Source: Pectinophora gossypiella (lineage: Eukaryota; Arthropoda; Insecta; Lepidoptera; Gelechiidae). Taken from it: DNA of 64,000 nt. The notes beneath the pieces are model-generated. The model was given only the letters and a program-made list of their open reading frames with translations, had not been told where the DNA came from and ran no database searches. The translations under genes and the position numbers were made by a program. The stretch is taken from the NCBI RefSeq assembly GCF_024362695.1, contig NW_026063248.1, positions 769,663 through 833,662 of the forward strand, written 5' to 3'. Below are positions 42,586 to 53,215 of the stretch, piece after piece. Position 1 is the stretch's first letter, and every line of letters starts with the position of its first letter.

Positions 42586-43494
42586 ATGGCGCAGCCGCCA
42601 CCACCGCCACGCCAGGAGGAAGATCAGCAGCGACGTCAGTTGCGGCAAGAAGTCAGCCATGACCTGGCTACTATCAGCCTTGTGTCGAGGATCCCAGCGT
42701 TTTGGCGCGATATGCCGCGCATGTGGTTTGCCCGTTTTGAAGCCGTCATAGGGCCTCAGCATCAAAGCGAAGCAGTTAAGTTTGACCTTGTGCTATCAAA
42801 GCTAGACAAAGAGGAGTTAAGCCAGATTTCCGACTTGATTGACGACCCACCAGAACAGCAACGTTATACAGTGCTCAAGAATCGTCTGATGAAGATATTT
42901 CAAGAGAGTGCAGAGGCTCAGTTCCACAAGCTCGTCAAGGAGATGGACTTAGGTAGTCAGCGTCCATCACAGTTGCTTGCCAAGATGCGTGAACTAGCGA
43001 AGAACTCAGGTACAGCAGGTGACACTCTTAAGAACCTGTGGATGACTCGACTACCGGGTTGGGTACGTGCTATAATATTAGCAAGCTCAAGCGCAGACAC
43101 GAAGCTTGATGACCTCGCGAGCATGGCAGACAAGATTATGGACAATCTACGGAGTGGTGACATAGCAGCAGTGGACACACCGACGGCATCTACATCAGCC
43201 GTCAAATTGGAGCTGTTATCGCAAGTAAGATACCTGTCAATGGAGCTCAAGGCCTTACGATGTGAGGTGAACAGCATCAGAGGACGCGGCCGACCATTAC
43301 AGCGCGGAAACGGCCGCTGGGGTCGCAGCAGATCCCGCTCGCAGTCCAGGCCAAGACGTACACCACAGAGCCCTGACTGGTTATGTAAGCATCACTACCG
43401 ATACCGCGGAGCAGCGTGGAAGTGTGTGGCGCCCTGTAACTGGGTAAACAAGCCTACTGTGCAGAGAGACAATACGAACAGTCCGGGAAACTAA
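42586..43494 (+). CDS. Gypsy C Gag
   Basis: 302 codons from the first ATG (42586); upstream codons are open but start on TTG in the primer-site region. A Gln/Pro-rich start is followed by a capsid-like region (SRIPAFWRDMPRMWFARFEAV, KFDLVLSKLDKEE, PPEQQRYTVLKNRLM, SQLLAKMREL) typical of CsRn1-group Gag. A basic RGRGR and SRSRSQSRPRR segment and a Cys/His motif (LCKHHYRYRGAAWKC) end the protein. Forms the particle and binds RNA. It looks intact. Pol begins 20 bp downstream in a different frame. Confidence 0.85.
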   Translation: MAQPPPPPRQEEDQQRRQLRQEVSHDLATISLVSRIPAFWRDMPRMWFARFEAVIGPQHQSEAVKFDLVLSKLDKEELSQISDLIDDPPEQQRYTVLKNRLMKIFQESAEAQFHKLVKEMDLGSQRPSQLLAKMRELAKNSGTAGDTLKNLWMTRLPGWVRAIILASSSADTKLDDLASMADKIMDNLRSGDIAAVDTPTASTSAVKLELLSQVRYLSMELKALRCEVNSIRGRGRPLQRGNGRWGRSRSRSQSRPRRTPQSPDWLCKHHYRYRGAAWKCVAPCNWVNKPTVQRDNTNSPGN

Positions 43495-43514
43495 CGTCGG
43501 TACAGTCTGGTGCG

Positions 43515-43844
43515 GTGGCGGAGTGTACGAGTTACAATGAAAATCATCGCTTGTGTGTAACAGACTCAAAGTCGGGAATGAACTTTCTTATAGATACCGG
43601 TGCTAATGTATCCGTTGTCCCCATGTCTAAAGTGAACCCTAATAAATATGATACAAACTGTTCATATAAACTTTTCGCTGCGAACGGTACGGAAATAAAA
43701 ACATACGGTATGGTAACGCTAGAACTTAACTTAGGCTTAAGGCGAAGTTTCACATGGCCGTTTATTATTTGTAATGTAAACAAACCTATTATTGGAGCTG
43801 ATTTTCTTAAACAAACATCAATTGTTAGTCGATTTGTACAATAA
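43515..43844 (+). pseudogene. Gypsy C protease region
   Basis: Encodes NFLIDTGANVSVVP, the retropepsin active site (DTG), and later IIGADFL, the conserved flap-end motif. The frame reaches a stop at 43844 because four bases (AAAC) appear duplicated near 43815. The downstream frame, HQLLVDLYNKK, is the natural continuation. Confidence 0.82.
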
Positions 43845-45130
43845 AAAATTGGTAGATGGAGTAACCGAATTATGTGCGATAGGTATCATCGTAAGTCATG
43901 ATGAACCAGTAATCAAAAGTATTCAGGATGATAACCCTTATCGTGGTTTATTGGAACAATTTACAGAGATAACCCGTCCCGTGTCATTCAAGGAGAAAAC
44001 ACCGTCACATGCAGTGAAGCACCACATCGAAACGACCGGCCCACCCCTCCACGCGCGGCCGAGACCCCTGCCGCCAGACAAGTTACTTAAGGTAAGGGAA
44101 GAATTCCGTTTTATGCAGGAAGCCGGCATTTGCAGACCATCAAGAAGTCAATGGGCTTCACCATTACATGTTGTACCAAAAAAGGACGGTAAGTTACGAC
44201 CATGCGGAGACTATCGTCGCCTTAACGCCGTAACGAAACCCGATCGCTACCCAGTTCCGAGACTTCACGACTTTACCTATGGACTGTCAGGTAAAAAAGT
44301 GTTTAGTAGAATTGATATTAACCGTGCTTATCATTACATTGAGGTAGCGGAGAAAGACATAGAGAAGACAGCAATCATAACACCGTTTGGATTGTTCGAG
44401 TTCCCGCGAATGACCTTCGGGTTACGAAACGCAGCACAAACTTTCCAAAGGTTTATTGACAACACTGTACTTTATGGCATCGAAAGTATTGGGTCATCTG
44501 ATAAAGGAACATCCACACTATTTTGTTACATCGATGATGTCATCATTGCATCAGAAAATGACGAGGTACATAGAGAACATGTTAAGACGATTTTTGAACA
44601 GTTAAACAAAATTGGAATGACAATTAATTTGAGTAAATGCATATTTGGGCAAGAACAAGTAGATTTTTTGGGGTATAACGTTACGTCAGAAGGAATTTCA
44701 CCCCTTCCGGATAAGGTACAGGCAATATCAGATTTTCCAAAACCTGAAACGATTGAACAGTTAAGACGATTTTTAGGGATGGTTAACTTTTATAGATCGC
44801 ATTTGCCGCATGCAGCACAAGATCATGCTCATCTTAACAAGTTCTTACATAACTCTAGGAAAAAGGATCAGACTAAGATTGAATGGGACACCGAGGCAGT
44901 AGCTGCATTTGAGAAGTGTAAGGAAAGCCTAAAAAGCGCCGCTACACTATCACATCCAGCAACAGAAGTTCCATTAGCGTTGATGACAGACGCATCATAC
45001 ACGTGCGTAGGTTCAGTCTTACAGCAGAGAGTCAACAATGTATGGCAACCGTTGGGTTATTTCAGTAAAGGTCTATCAGAGACGCAACGTAAATATAGTA
45101 CGTACGACCGAGAGCTACTTGCCATGTCAT
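43816..45130 (+). pseudogene. Gypsy C reverse transcriptase and RNase H start
   Basis: Long open frame with the linker LLVDLYNKKLVDG, RT motifs HVVPKKDGKLRPCGDYRRLN, SRIDINRAYHYIEV, FPRMTFGLRNAAQTFQR and YIDD (44527-44538), thumb FLGYNVTSEGI, then RNase H MTDASYTCVGSVLQQ and YSTYDRELLAM. It ends at a stop caused by a probable 5-bp insertion (ATGTC) near 45125. RNase H continues in the next frame at 45135. All catalytic residues are present; only the short indels break the ORF. Confidence 0.88.
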
Positions 45131-45134
45131 ATAC

Positions 45135-46346
45135 ATGTCAATAATGCATTTCAGGAACCTTATTGAAGGACGCGAACTTACGGTATTCACAGATCATAAG
45201 CCGTTAACTTATGCATTAACAAAGGTGAGTTCAGAAAAGGAAACCCATAGGCGTATACGACAATTGTTATATATCAGTGAGTATACCAGTAACATTCAAC
45301 ATGTGAGCGGAAGCGAAAACATAGTAGCTGACGCGCTATCACGTGTTGAGACGATAACATGCCCCACGAATGTAGACTTCGACGAACTCGCAACAGCGCA
45401 GGAAAACGACGATCTAATTTCGCAGACTCAGGGCGGATACAGTGTGGGGAGCGTGCAGTTGAAACGACTCAGCTTGCCAGGCGCGAACAAAGGTATTTAT
45501 TGTGACGTATCAACAGGTAATATTCGACCTTATATTCCAGAGAAGTTCAGGAAACAAGTTTTCGAGTCAGTTCATCAAATTAGTCACCCAGGTATCAGAA
45601 CATCAATGAAGATGGTTGCTTCTAGGTTCTTTTGGCCGAGTATTAATAAGGATGTACGTACATGGGCGAAAACTTGTGTAAATTGTCAAAAGAGTAAGGT
45701 AAATCGTCATACAGTATCGAGTTTAGGTCAGTTTTTGCCCAGCGAAAGATTTCAGCATATACACATAGATATTGTTGGTCCGTTACCAACCACGCAACGA
45801 GGTCACAGGTATTTGGTTACAATAATAGACAGATTTACGCATTGGCCAGAGGCAGTACCTACCAGTGAAATCACAGCAGATACAGTAGCCAGAGCATTAT
45901 ACGACAACTGGATTAGTAGATTCGGTTGCCCTTCCCAGCTGACTAGTGATCAAGGTAGGCAGTTTGAAAGCGAACTCTTTAGCAGCCTACTTCGATTACT
46001 AGGAGTACAGCGGATCAGGACAACACCCTACCATCCACAGAGTAATGGTAAGATAGAGAGATGGCATCGATCTCTAAAGGCAGCACTTACTAGCCGGTTA
46101 ATTGATAACACGTCATGGGATGAAGAATTACCCACCGTACTGCTTGGACTACGCGCCGCCAGCCGGTGTGACACAGGCCTTAGTGCAGCCGAGTTAGTAA
46201 CAGGTCAGTCATTACGCTTACCCGGAGATTTTTATAACGACACATGTCTCAGTTCTGTTGATCAATATACTTTTGTAGAGAAGTTACGCAACATAGTGCA
46301 CAGTGTGCGACCCAAGCCTCGAGTTGATAGCGATCCTCGTAAGTTA
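45135..46346 (+). pseudogene. Gypsy C RNase H end and integrase, up to Helitron
   Basis: Completes RNase H (FTDHKPLTYAL, VADALSRV), then integrase: zinc region (HQISHPGIRTSMKM, CVNCQKSK), core with D in IHIDIVGPL, D in LTSDQGRQF and E in NGKIERWH, and LGLRAASRCDTGLSAAELV. It is cut at 46346 by Helitron-4 after the codons AAG TTA. The reading frame resumes in phase at 48956, so without the Helitron the integrase would be continuous. Confidence 0.88.
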
Positions 46347-48955
46347 TCCATACTAATATTATAAATGCGAAAGTAACTCTGTCTGTCTGTCTGTCTGTCT
46401 GTCGTCTGTCTGTCTGTCTGTCTGTCTGTTACTCTTTCACGCCTAAACGGCTCAACGGATTTTGATGAAATTTGGTATGGTGATAGATGATAACCTAGAA
46501 ATGGTCATAGGCTATAAATAATCACGCCATCGTTCTTAGGGGGTAGGCAGTTGGCAGATAACTAAATTGATTTAGTGATTTGTAGTCGTTTTTGTTGGGA
46601 CTTTTGCTCTTTCACGTCTAAACGGCTGAACGGATTTTAATGAAATTTAGTAAGGTAATAGTTGGTTATCTAAAAACGGTTGTACGATCAAATTGATCAC
46701 GTCATCGTACTTAGGGGGTAGGAAGTAGGCAGAAAACTGAATTGAGTTAGTGATTTTTTTATGGTTTTTGCTGGGAGTTTTGTCTATCATGCCTAAACGG
46801 CTCAACGGATTTTGATGAAATTTAGTTAGCTGATAGATAGTAATCTAGAAAAGGATATGGCCTATTAATATTTATGCTATCGTACTTAAGGCGTAGGCAG
46901 TAGACAGAAAACTAGGTTAGTGATTTTTAATTGTTTGTTTTAAAAGTTTGCCTCATTCACGCCTTAACGTCTGAACGGAATTTTATAAGACTTGGTTAAT
47001 TTAAAGATAGGATCTTAGGCACGGACACAGGCTACTTTTTATGGCGGGAAAATACCTCATTCCCGCGGAAATCTAGATTTCGTGATCGTGTCAAGAAGCG
47101 CATGACGCCATAGCTACTGGAATGATTTCGATGTTTTTTTTTAAACTGAGTGACCTCAAGTTAGTATTTGATCACTTTTCTAACTTAGAGGGTAGGTAGG
47201 CGCCATAATTTAGGGAATTTATGATAAAATTTTGATGCAACTGTCTTTATTAAACAGTTATATCTCATTCCTACAGGAACCTACACATAGCTATAGCTAG
47301 CTATCTATTAACATTAAAACTCTTTCTAGAATCACATTACGCCAATTAATTGATCTGATTTGTATAAGTTTTTTTATTCAACTAACTATTACATTACATA
47401 CAGATAAAATCTAATTACTTACACCACATAATTAATATAGTACTACATGACTAGCTACGCTTTAAACTTGAGGAGGTAATTCGATAGACATTTATACGAA
47501 CTTTAAGCCCAGTAATCAATCATAGTAATAAGGTAATACTCATTTTAGACAAAGAAACGGATAGGTAATCAGTTCGTCAACGAAATTATAACACCTACAC
47601 TTAGTTTGTTTACTATTTAACGAGGGAAAATAATCCTTACTAATATTATAAATGCGAAAGTAACTCTGTCTGTCTGTCTGTCTGTTACGCTTTCCCGCTA
47701 AAACCTCTCAACCGATTTTGATTAAATTTGGCACAGACAATCTTTAGACCCTGAGAAAGAAAATAGGATACCTTTTATTGCGAAAAGAAGGGACGAAGAG
47801 ATTGAAATAGGGGTTGAAAGTTTGTATGGGATATTTTAATTTTAAAATATAAATCCATGAAACTTTATATTTAAGCACTTGATAAAAAATAATTAAACAT
47901 TTGTTCTAGCGTTGCTGAAATTTCGACCAGTGAGGGGTGAAATGAGGGTTGAAAGTTTGTATGGGAGTTCGTCATTTTTGGGGATAAAACCACGAAACTT
48001 TATATTTAGGAACTTGATAAGAAATAAAAAAACAATTTGTTAAAGCGTTTTTGAAAATTCGATCTTTGAGGGGATGAAATAGGTGTTGAAATTTTTTATG
48101 AGGTTCGTCATTTTTCAAGATAAAAATATTAAATTTTGTGTTTAGGCACTAAATAACAAACAAAAAATCGTTTGTTCAAGCATTTTGAAATTTTTACCAG
48201 TATGGGGGTGAAATACGGGTTGAATGTTTGTATGGGTATTCGTCATTTTTGAAGATAAAACCATGAAACTTGGTACGTAGGTCTCTTAGGATGTGCAGAG
48301 TTTTTCAACAAACGGATTTTCCGAAATTCGAACGGAACGGAACGGATTCGGAACGGGAACTACGAAGCCAAACTTTTTGTATACAAAATATTAACCACTG
48401 AACCTAGGAACATGATATTTAGTAGTTTTGGGTGTATCAAGTTAAAAAAATTTGGCTTTTGTAGATAAAGTTCCTTTTAACGAATACTCTGCATCGCCGC
48501 CACTGCCGTCGGTCGTCGTTCGTCGTCGCGCACCTTCGCCGAAGTGTGGCGGCAGTCAACGGCGCTGTCTTGTGGTGGGGGCGCACGTGGTGTATACGTG
48601 GCCTGCTCGCGAGTGTCGAGTCCAAACAATTTCTACATTTTAACAAATAATAACAAAATAGCAAACGTTGTGTACAAAAAAGTTTTAAATTAGGTCATTT
48701 TAAAATATTTTTGTACACAACGTGACGCTGACCCCTGTAAGTGTCTTGGACATAAGGGACCGATAAATATTCCTAGGTAATTTCTGCCACTCAATGGAAT
48801 ACATAGGTACTTTATAACGACTGTAAACAGATATTTTTTATTTTTTTTAAATATACCTACTTACTCTCTTTTAATCACATGCTATACCGTTCCTTTTATA
48901 TAATCCTTAATATTCAAATTAAAAGTACGCAGACGAAGTCGCGGGTACCAGCTAG
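46347..48955 (+). mobile_element. Helitron-4, composite Helitron (copy 2) in Gypsy C integrase
   Basis: TC start after A, CTAG end before T, GACGAAGTCGCGGG hairpin at about 48930-48945. A second complete Helitron 5' start (TCCTTACTAATATTATAAAT) lies inside at 47634, so the unit looks like one Helitron next to another sharing the final 3' end. It is near-identical to 5586-8519 apart from microsatellite length and the 304-bp insert. No coding capacity; the small ORFs near 48450 lie over a GC-rich patch. Confidence 0.9.
48665..48723. repeat. Perfect 16-bp inverted repeat in Helitron-4
   Basis: Same 59-bp hairpin as at 8229-8287, unchanged in both arms. Confidence 0.85.
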
Positions 48956-49300
48956 TTTATACATAAAGATCTCAAGACTTGCAAAAGTGTATTTATCCGG
49001 AATGACGCAGTGAAGAAACCTTTGACCCCTACTTACGATGGCCCATACAGCGTCATAAGTAGGACAGATAAAGTTTTTAAAGTTCAGTTAGACAACAGAC
49101 AGGTAAATATAGCTATAGATAGGCTAAAACCTGCATATTTATTAGAGTCAGAAACATGTGTTGAGAAATCAGGTCCAATATCAGGCAGTACAAACGTAGA
49201 TTTAAATTCAGAATTAAGTAGAGAGAATAACGATAAGTCAATCACTTATACCACCCGGTGTGGCAGAACCAGTAGGCCACCGGTGCGTTTTCTTATATAA
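48956..49300 (+). pseudogene. Gypsy C integrase C-terminus
   Basis: In frame with 46346 once Helitron-4 is removed. It holds the GPY-type module (TYDGPYSVISRTDKVFKV, IAIDRLKPAY) and ends RCGRTSRPPVRF, a typical Ty3/Gypsy integrase end. Severed from the core by the Helitron, it cannot act. Confidence 0.85.
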
Positions 49301-49433
49301 TATAGAGTAATCATTAAATGTATGTCATATGAAATTTCTTGTAAATGTAACCTCAAAGTTTCAATCATTTTACGTAGAACTCTCAAGAGTATACTTTGTT
49401 TAAATATTGTGATAGATGCCTATCATAGTGACT

Positions 49434-49742
49434 ATGGGCAAACAACAATCTAAGAACGCTGAAGTTGTTATTGCTCAGCAAGGATCAGATAACTCGGCCA
49501 CTGCCGCTATTGAGAGAAAGTTAGAACTTTTTAGTTTACTTGCTATAGCGATGATAGTGATAATCATGTGTATATGTATCTACGTGAGGTGTAGAAGATG
49601 TGGCCGAAGTGTGAAAGAAAGAGTAATGAAGGATATCATCTCGATGGCAGAGCAGGGACGCGCAGCCGGGGCAGTAGCCCAAACAGCAGGCCCGCCGGCC
49701 GCGAAACCTCCCAATTCCTCTGCATCTTCTACATTTTATTGA
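49434..49742 (+). CDS. Small predicted myristoylated membrane protein downstream of Gypsy C pol
   Basis: 102 codons from ATG at 49434 (an in-frame ATG also lies at 49416). The protein starts MGKQQSK, a plausible N-myristoylation signal. It then has a polar stretch rich in Gln, Asn and Ala, and a hydrophobic segment of about 20 residues (LFSLLAIAMIVIIMCICIYV). A basic Cys motif follows (RCRRCGRS), then an Ala/Pro/Ser-rich tail. It lies between pol and the polypurine tract, where some Ty3/Gypsy elements have an extra ORF. It is too small for an envelope protein and has no signal peptide, so a particle-to-membrane adaptor is possible. Function unknown; no family recognised. Confidence 0.6.
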   Translation: MGKQQSKNAEVVIAQQGSDNSATAAIERKLELFSLLAIAMIVIIMCICIYVRCRRCGRSVKERVMKDIISMAEQGRAAGAVAQTAGPPAAKPPNSSASSTFY

Positions 49743-50176
49743 TAACGGTATTGTTTAATTATTATGTATTGTGTTAAATTTTTAAGTAGAGTCAGTAAGC
49801 ATAATAGGCTTACACATAACATTTTTGTATTATTTCCATTTTCGTAATTCTGTGTAATTTTAAATTAAATAACGTAACTTATATTTACTGTCTACCCCGT
49901 AAGAGATGGTAACTACTTGTTCATAACAACATGTAACAATCAGTTCTTATTTTTGTTTTGCATAGCATTGTATTCAATTCAGTGAATGTAATTTTACACC
50001 CGTGCCCGTTGCCACTGTGTGTTCGAGTCATGTGTCAGCAAATGCATACTTTGTTTATAAAGTCAATAGCGTTATTTTGTACTGTAACAAATTAAAGTAA
50101 GGGTTACCCTATGATTGTAAATTTTAGGACATTCTTTATTTTTTTTTTTTCTTTTCAAATTTATTTAATTTTTTAT
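49743..50176 (+). other. Gypsy C 3' non-coding region
   Basis: AT-rich sequence between the small ORF and the polypurine tract; no ORF or repeat seen. Confidence 0.6.
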
Positions 50177-50189
50177 AAAAGGGGGGGAG
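50177..50189 (+). promoter_or_regulatory. Gypsy C polypurine tract
   Basis: AAAAGGGGGGGAG three bases before the right LTR; primes plus-strand synthesis. Confidence 0.85.
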
Positions 50190-50192
50190 TAT

Positions 50193-50500
50193 TGTAGGTG
50201 CTGACACAGCGCTAGCGCACGGCTAGCGGAGGCAGCCCCTCGCCTCACTTTACATTTAGTCTCTACGGTCCGGGCAACGGGGCAACACGCCTCAGAATTG
50301 GCTTTTCTAATATTTTATGTAGAACGCGCGCTCTACTGTGTTGATAAAGTGTAATGTAAATCTACTATGTTTTCTGGAAAATAGACAGTGATCCCTATTA
50401 AGTGATTTTATTCATGAGCCCCAATAACACACCAAGGTCGATAACGTAGAGACTCCCTTAGGGAAACCCCACCCCCTAAGGTACACAAGTAAACACTAAA
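50193..50500 (+). repeat. Gypsy C 3' LTR
   Basis: Begins TGTAGGTGCTGACAC; differs from the 5' LTR at about six places, including a small indel at GTAATGTA. Confidence 0.88.
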
Positions 50501-51012
50501 ACAGCAACCAGTTCAGGTCCCTGAAACAGCCCATTTCAGGCCGCGTATATATGGAAATACTACTTCAATACGTCCCAGCCTCGTGTTTTTTAACGTCCTC
50601 GTTAAAAAAAGACGTCCTAACCTGAACTAACTAACCTAACAATAAACACCACGCGTAAATATAAGTCCAGAAATGCGCTGCAAGTCATCTGGACTGGGCG
50701 CGAAAACAACATAGAATTCGATTATCTGCTAAGTGTCCCGCATGCTATCACCAGCTGTCACTGACATACGTATGAAGTCCCGCGGATTTTATTGGAACTA
50801 AATGACAAGTCATAATAATTTATGCGGATACTGCGACATCAGCGCCGTGTTTGCGGGACGTCCTGAAGCGCTATTACATCTTTCAAACGCGATGCGACAA
50901 AGTTTGAACCGACGCAATTTAGGAAAAATCTACCTTATTATTACTGTACTGTGATCGTTATTTGTAAAATCATACAATACATATACACAATTCTTTTTAC
51001 AATATAATTATT
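50501..51012. other. Unassigned sequence right of Gypsy C
   Basis: Contains a short inverted repeat around TTTTTTAACGTCCTCGTTAAAAAA (50587-50610). No coding region. I cannot match it to the left flank of Gypsy C. Confidence 0.45.
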
Positions 51013-51477
51013 ATGACATATTGTGGACTTTTCGGTAGACCTACACACCACCCAAATCCCCTGGTAGTTGCGGCTTCCGAATACATCCCGCTTAGGGACG
51101 GTACTGAAAAGTATCGGCGTCCGAAGGACGTAATATACGATCCCGACGACCCGATTACTCTAGCCATAGAGGCAGCCAATCAGCTCGCGACACCAAACAC
51201 TTCAGGACCCCGATACCGACCCCGCCGGCGTGGTCGACGATTTCCCTCATTCAGCGCTTATCGCTATCGACCCACTAGGGTCGATTAATTCTTTCAAATA
51301 TTTTTCCTCTCAGACGACGCCCTGAGCCGAGGTTCGCGCCCAACTGGGCACCCTCAGGCCTGTTGTCTTAAACGTTGTACCGGGTGAGAGCCTTCAGCGC
51401 TCCCCATTTGTCCGGCCAAGTAGTTAATGCCATCTGCGGCAAATCTACAATAAGTCACGTCAAAAAAAAAAAAAAAG
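51013..51477 (+). mobile_element. Jockey-like LINE 3' fragment with poly-A
   Basis: A 91-codon open end (NPLVVAASEYIPL, RRPKDVIYDPDD) resembles the C-terminal tail of Jockey-type reverse transcriptases. It is followed by a GC-rich 3' UTR and a 14-base poly-A run (51464-51477). The 5' truncation is near 51000. The family assignment rests on recall of this tail and is moderate. Confidence 0.55.
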
Positions 51478-52662
51478 GTAGACCTACAAAAAAGGAACAA
51501 TTCAACCATACGTTGTTTTGTTATATCTCAATGGGCTCAGGCAGTGTTTTCGCCGAAAGCTCCAAGTCGGCTATATTTGTAACGATAATTATGTTTGACA
51601 TTCATCATCATTTTTGAACCATTTTATACAAAAAAAAATACTTGTATAAATTATATACCCTAAAGCACGCCCATGAATCACTCTACTCATTGGTGAAAAC
51701 CGTATGAAAATCCGTTCAGTAGTTTTTTAGTTAGCCGCATGTTCACTGATGCGATTAATGCCTGTTAGAATTTTACAAAATAAAAAATACGGAAATTACG
51801 GAAGGTACTATAGTGCAAAGTACATTATTGTATAATTATAATATTATTGGTAAAAGTGATACTTTTTGAAAATTCCGTAACAAATAGACGGGTTCGCCAA
51901 ATTCAATTGTAAAAAAAAATACAAAAAGTAAAAAAACAATTAAAACATGCACTTGGGTTTGAACCGTGAAACTTAAGAATGGCGGCGACTGCTTTACCAA
52001 ATGCGCCATTTAGAAGTTAGAAGTAGACTTCAAATTATGCATCTCTTTTAATAGCTAACCTAGTTCGCATGTACACAAATTGAAATGACACCAACTTTTG
52101 ATGCAATGTTTCAATATGATATCTGCAGTAAATACATCAAAATTGTAGCTTAACTTAAAGATAATGTATGTAAGATTTCGCCACCTAACATTTCACTGGG
52201 TCAGAACTCAACACTAAACGAATAAATGGAAAAAAATACGAAAACTGCAGAAGTAACGCCATCTGCTGACGCAGTGTTACCTAGCTGACTGAAACGCATC
52301 ACCTTAATATAATGTTTTAAGATATATTTCTCAACTTTATGTTTATTGCTTAAATTTATGTTTATATCCAACTATAGGTACCCTTGCACTGTGGCTGTAT
52401 AAAAATTCTTTTGCCATTTTAGACTGTCACGCTATAGGTAAGAATTTTAATAAAATTATTACTTAATTGGCAAAAAAATATATTCATCAACATCTTTTAA
52501 TATTTATTAAATCACGTAATCATTGATTAATAACTACTGTAATCATGATTAAATATTACATGTAGTTAAGATTGATAGTAGTCAAAGATACAAAGTAATC
52601 ACGATTGATGTAATTATGATTACATTAAATCAGATTACTAATCTGATTACAAAAGTAATCGA
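51478..52662. other. Non-coding stretch, old repeat fragments
   Basis: AT-rich. It contains a common-looking repeat phrase (GAAAATCCGTTCAGTAGTTTT, about 51710), a tRNA-like piece (51951-52009), and an AT-rich block of TAATCNNNATTA-like palindromes (52500-52665). No gene. Confidence 0.45.
51951..52009 (-). repeat. tRNA-like fragment, probable SINE head
   Basis: The minus strand reads TGGCGCATTTGGTAAAGCA (A-box-like), about 25 bases, then GGTTCAAACCC (B-box-like). The arms do not fold as a complete tRNA, so a tRNA-derived SINE remnant is more likely. Confidence 0.35.
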
Positions 52663-53068
52663 TTACGCCCAACTCTGTGTAAATGTTAGTTTATCTACTT
52701 TGGACGTATCTATGTGCTCCCTTACAAGTGATTGAGCGAGTGCAGGAGATGACTTCAAGTCCTTGGTAGTCGAAAATGGAATGTCAGTAAAGAATTTTTC
52801 AAAAGCTTCAGTAACTTGCTTATCATTTGTGAGTATTTTACCCTCAATTTGTAATTGATACTCGAGATCGCGTGCTTTGACTTTCCCAGTTTCGCTATTT
52901 ATAACTTTCCAAGTCATTTTAATAATATCTGAGCTACCTTTAATTTTACTGCTAACAAACATTGCTTTCGCGGTAACGCAAACAAGTTTGAAAACTTTTG
53001 AGTACTGTTTTACATAGTCGTGAAAAGCTACGCTATGATTGTATGTTCTTTCTTCATAAAGTTCATAC
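52663..53068 (-). pseudogene. LINE-4 fragment, linker before reverse transcriptase
   Basis: On the minus strand: LYELYEERTYNHSVAFHDYVKQYSK, TWKVINSETGKVKARDLEYQ, TDKQVTEAFEKFFTDI-like sequence. This is the region between endonuclease and RT in CR1/Jockey-type ORF2. It directly continues the fragment at 56697-56957 once LINE-3 is removed. The element stops at 52663, before the RT core, so the RT is lost. Confidence 0.8.
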
Positions 53069-53215
53069 AACCTACTGCTCATAATCCACGCTACGTACGT
53101 AATATATATTGTCAATATAAGTATGTTTATGTTCTACAACGATAACAAACTGTTTTCCCCCCAATAATTTCCAACAAAAACGAAACAATAACAGTAAACT
53201 TAATTTACAATAAAA

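Larger units (their letters stand above)
42197..50500 (+). mobile_element. Gypsy C, CsRn1/Kabuki-like Ty3/Gypsy element
   Basis: LTRs 42197-42503 and 50193-50500 (about 98 percent identical by eye), primer-binding site at 42505, gag, protease, RT, RNase H, integrase, a small extra ORF, and polypurine tract at 50177. Helitron-4 sits inside the integrase. The Gag sequence style (IPAFWRDMPRMWFARFE) and a TGGTGACCCCG primer site point to the CsRn1 group. Pol has two short frameshifts. I cannot find a target duplication: TATGA on the left, ACAGC on the right. The outer junctions may therefore be recombinant. Confidence 0.88.

Noticed and set aside
49434..49742. Gypsy C third ORF as an envelope gene
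   Set aside because: Only about 100 residues, no signal peptide, no furin site, no ectodomain; treated as a small accessory membrane protein instead.
51951..52009. Functional tRNA gene
   Set aside because: A- and B-box-like motifs exist but acceptor and anticodon arms do not pair; SINE remnant more likely.
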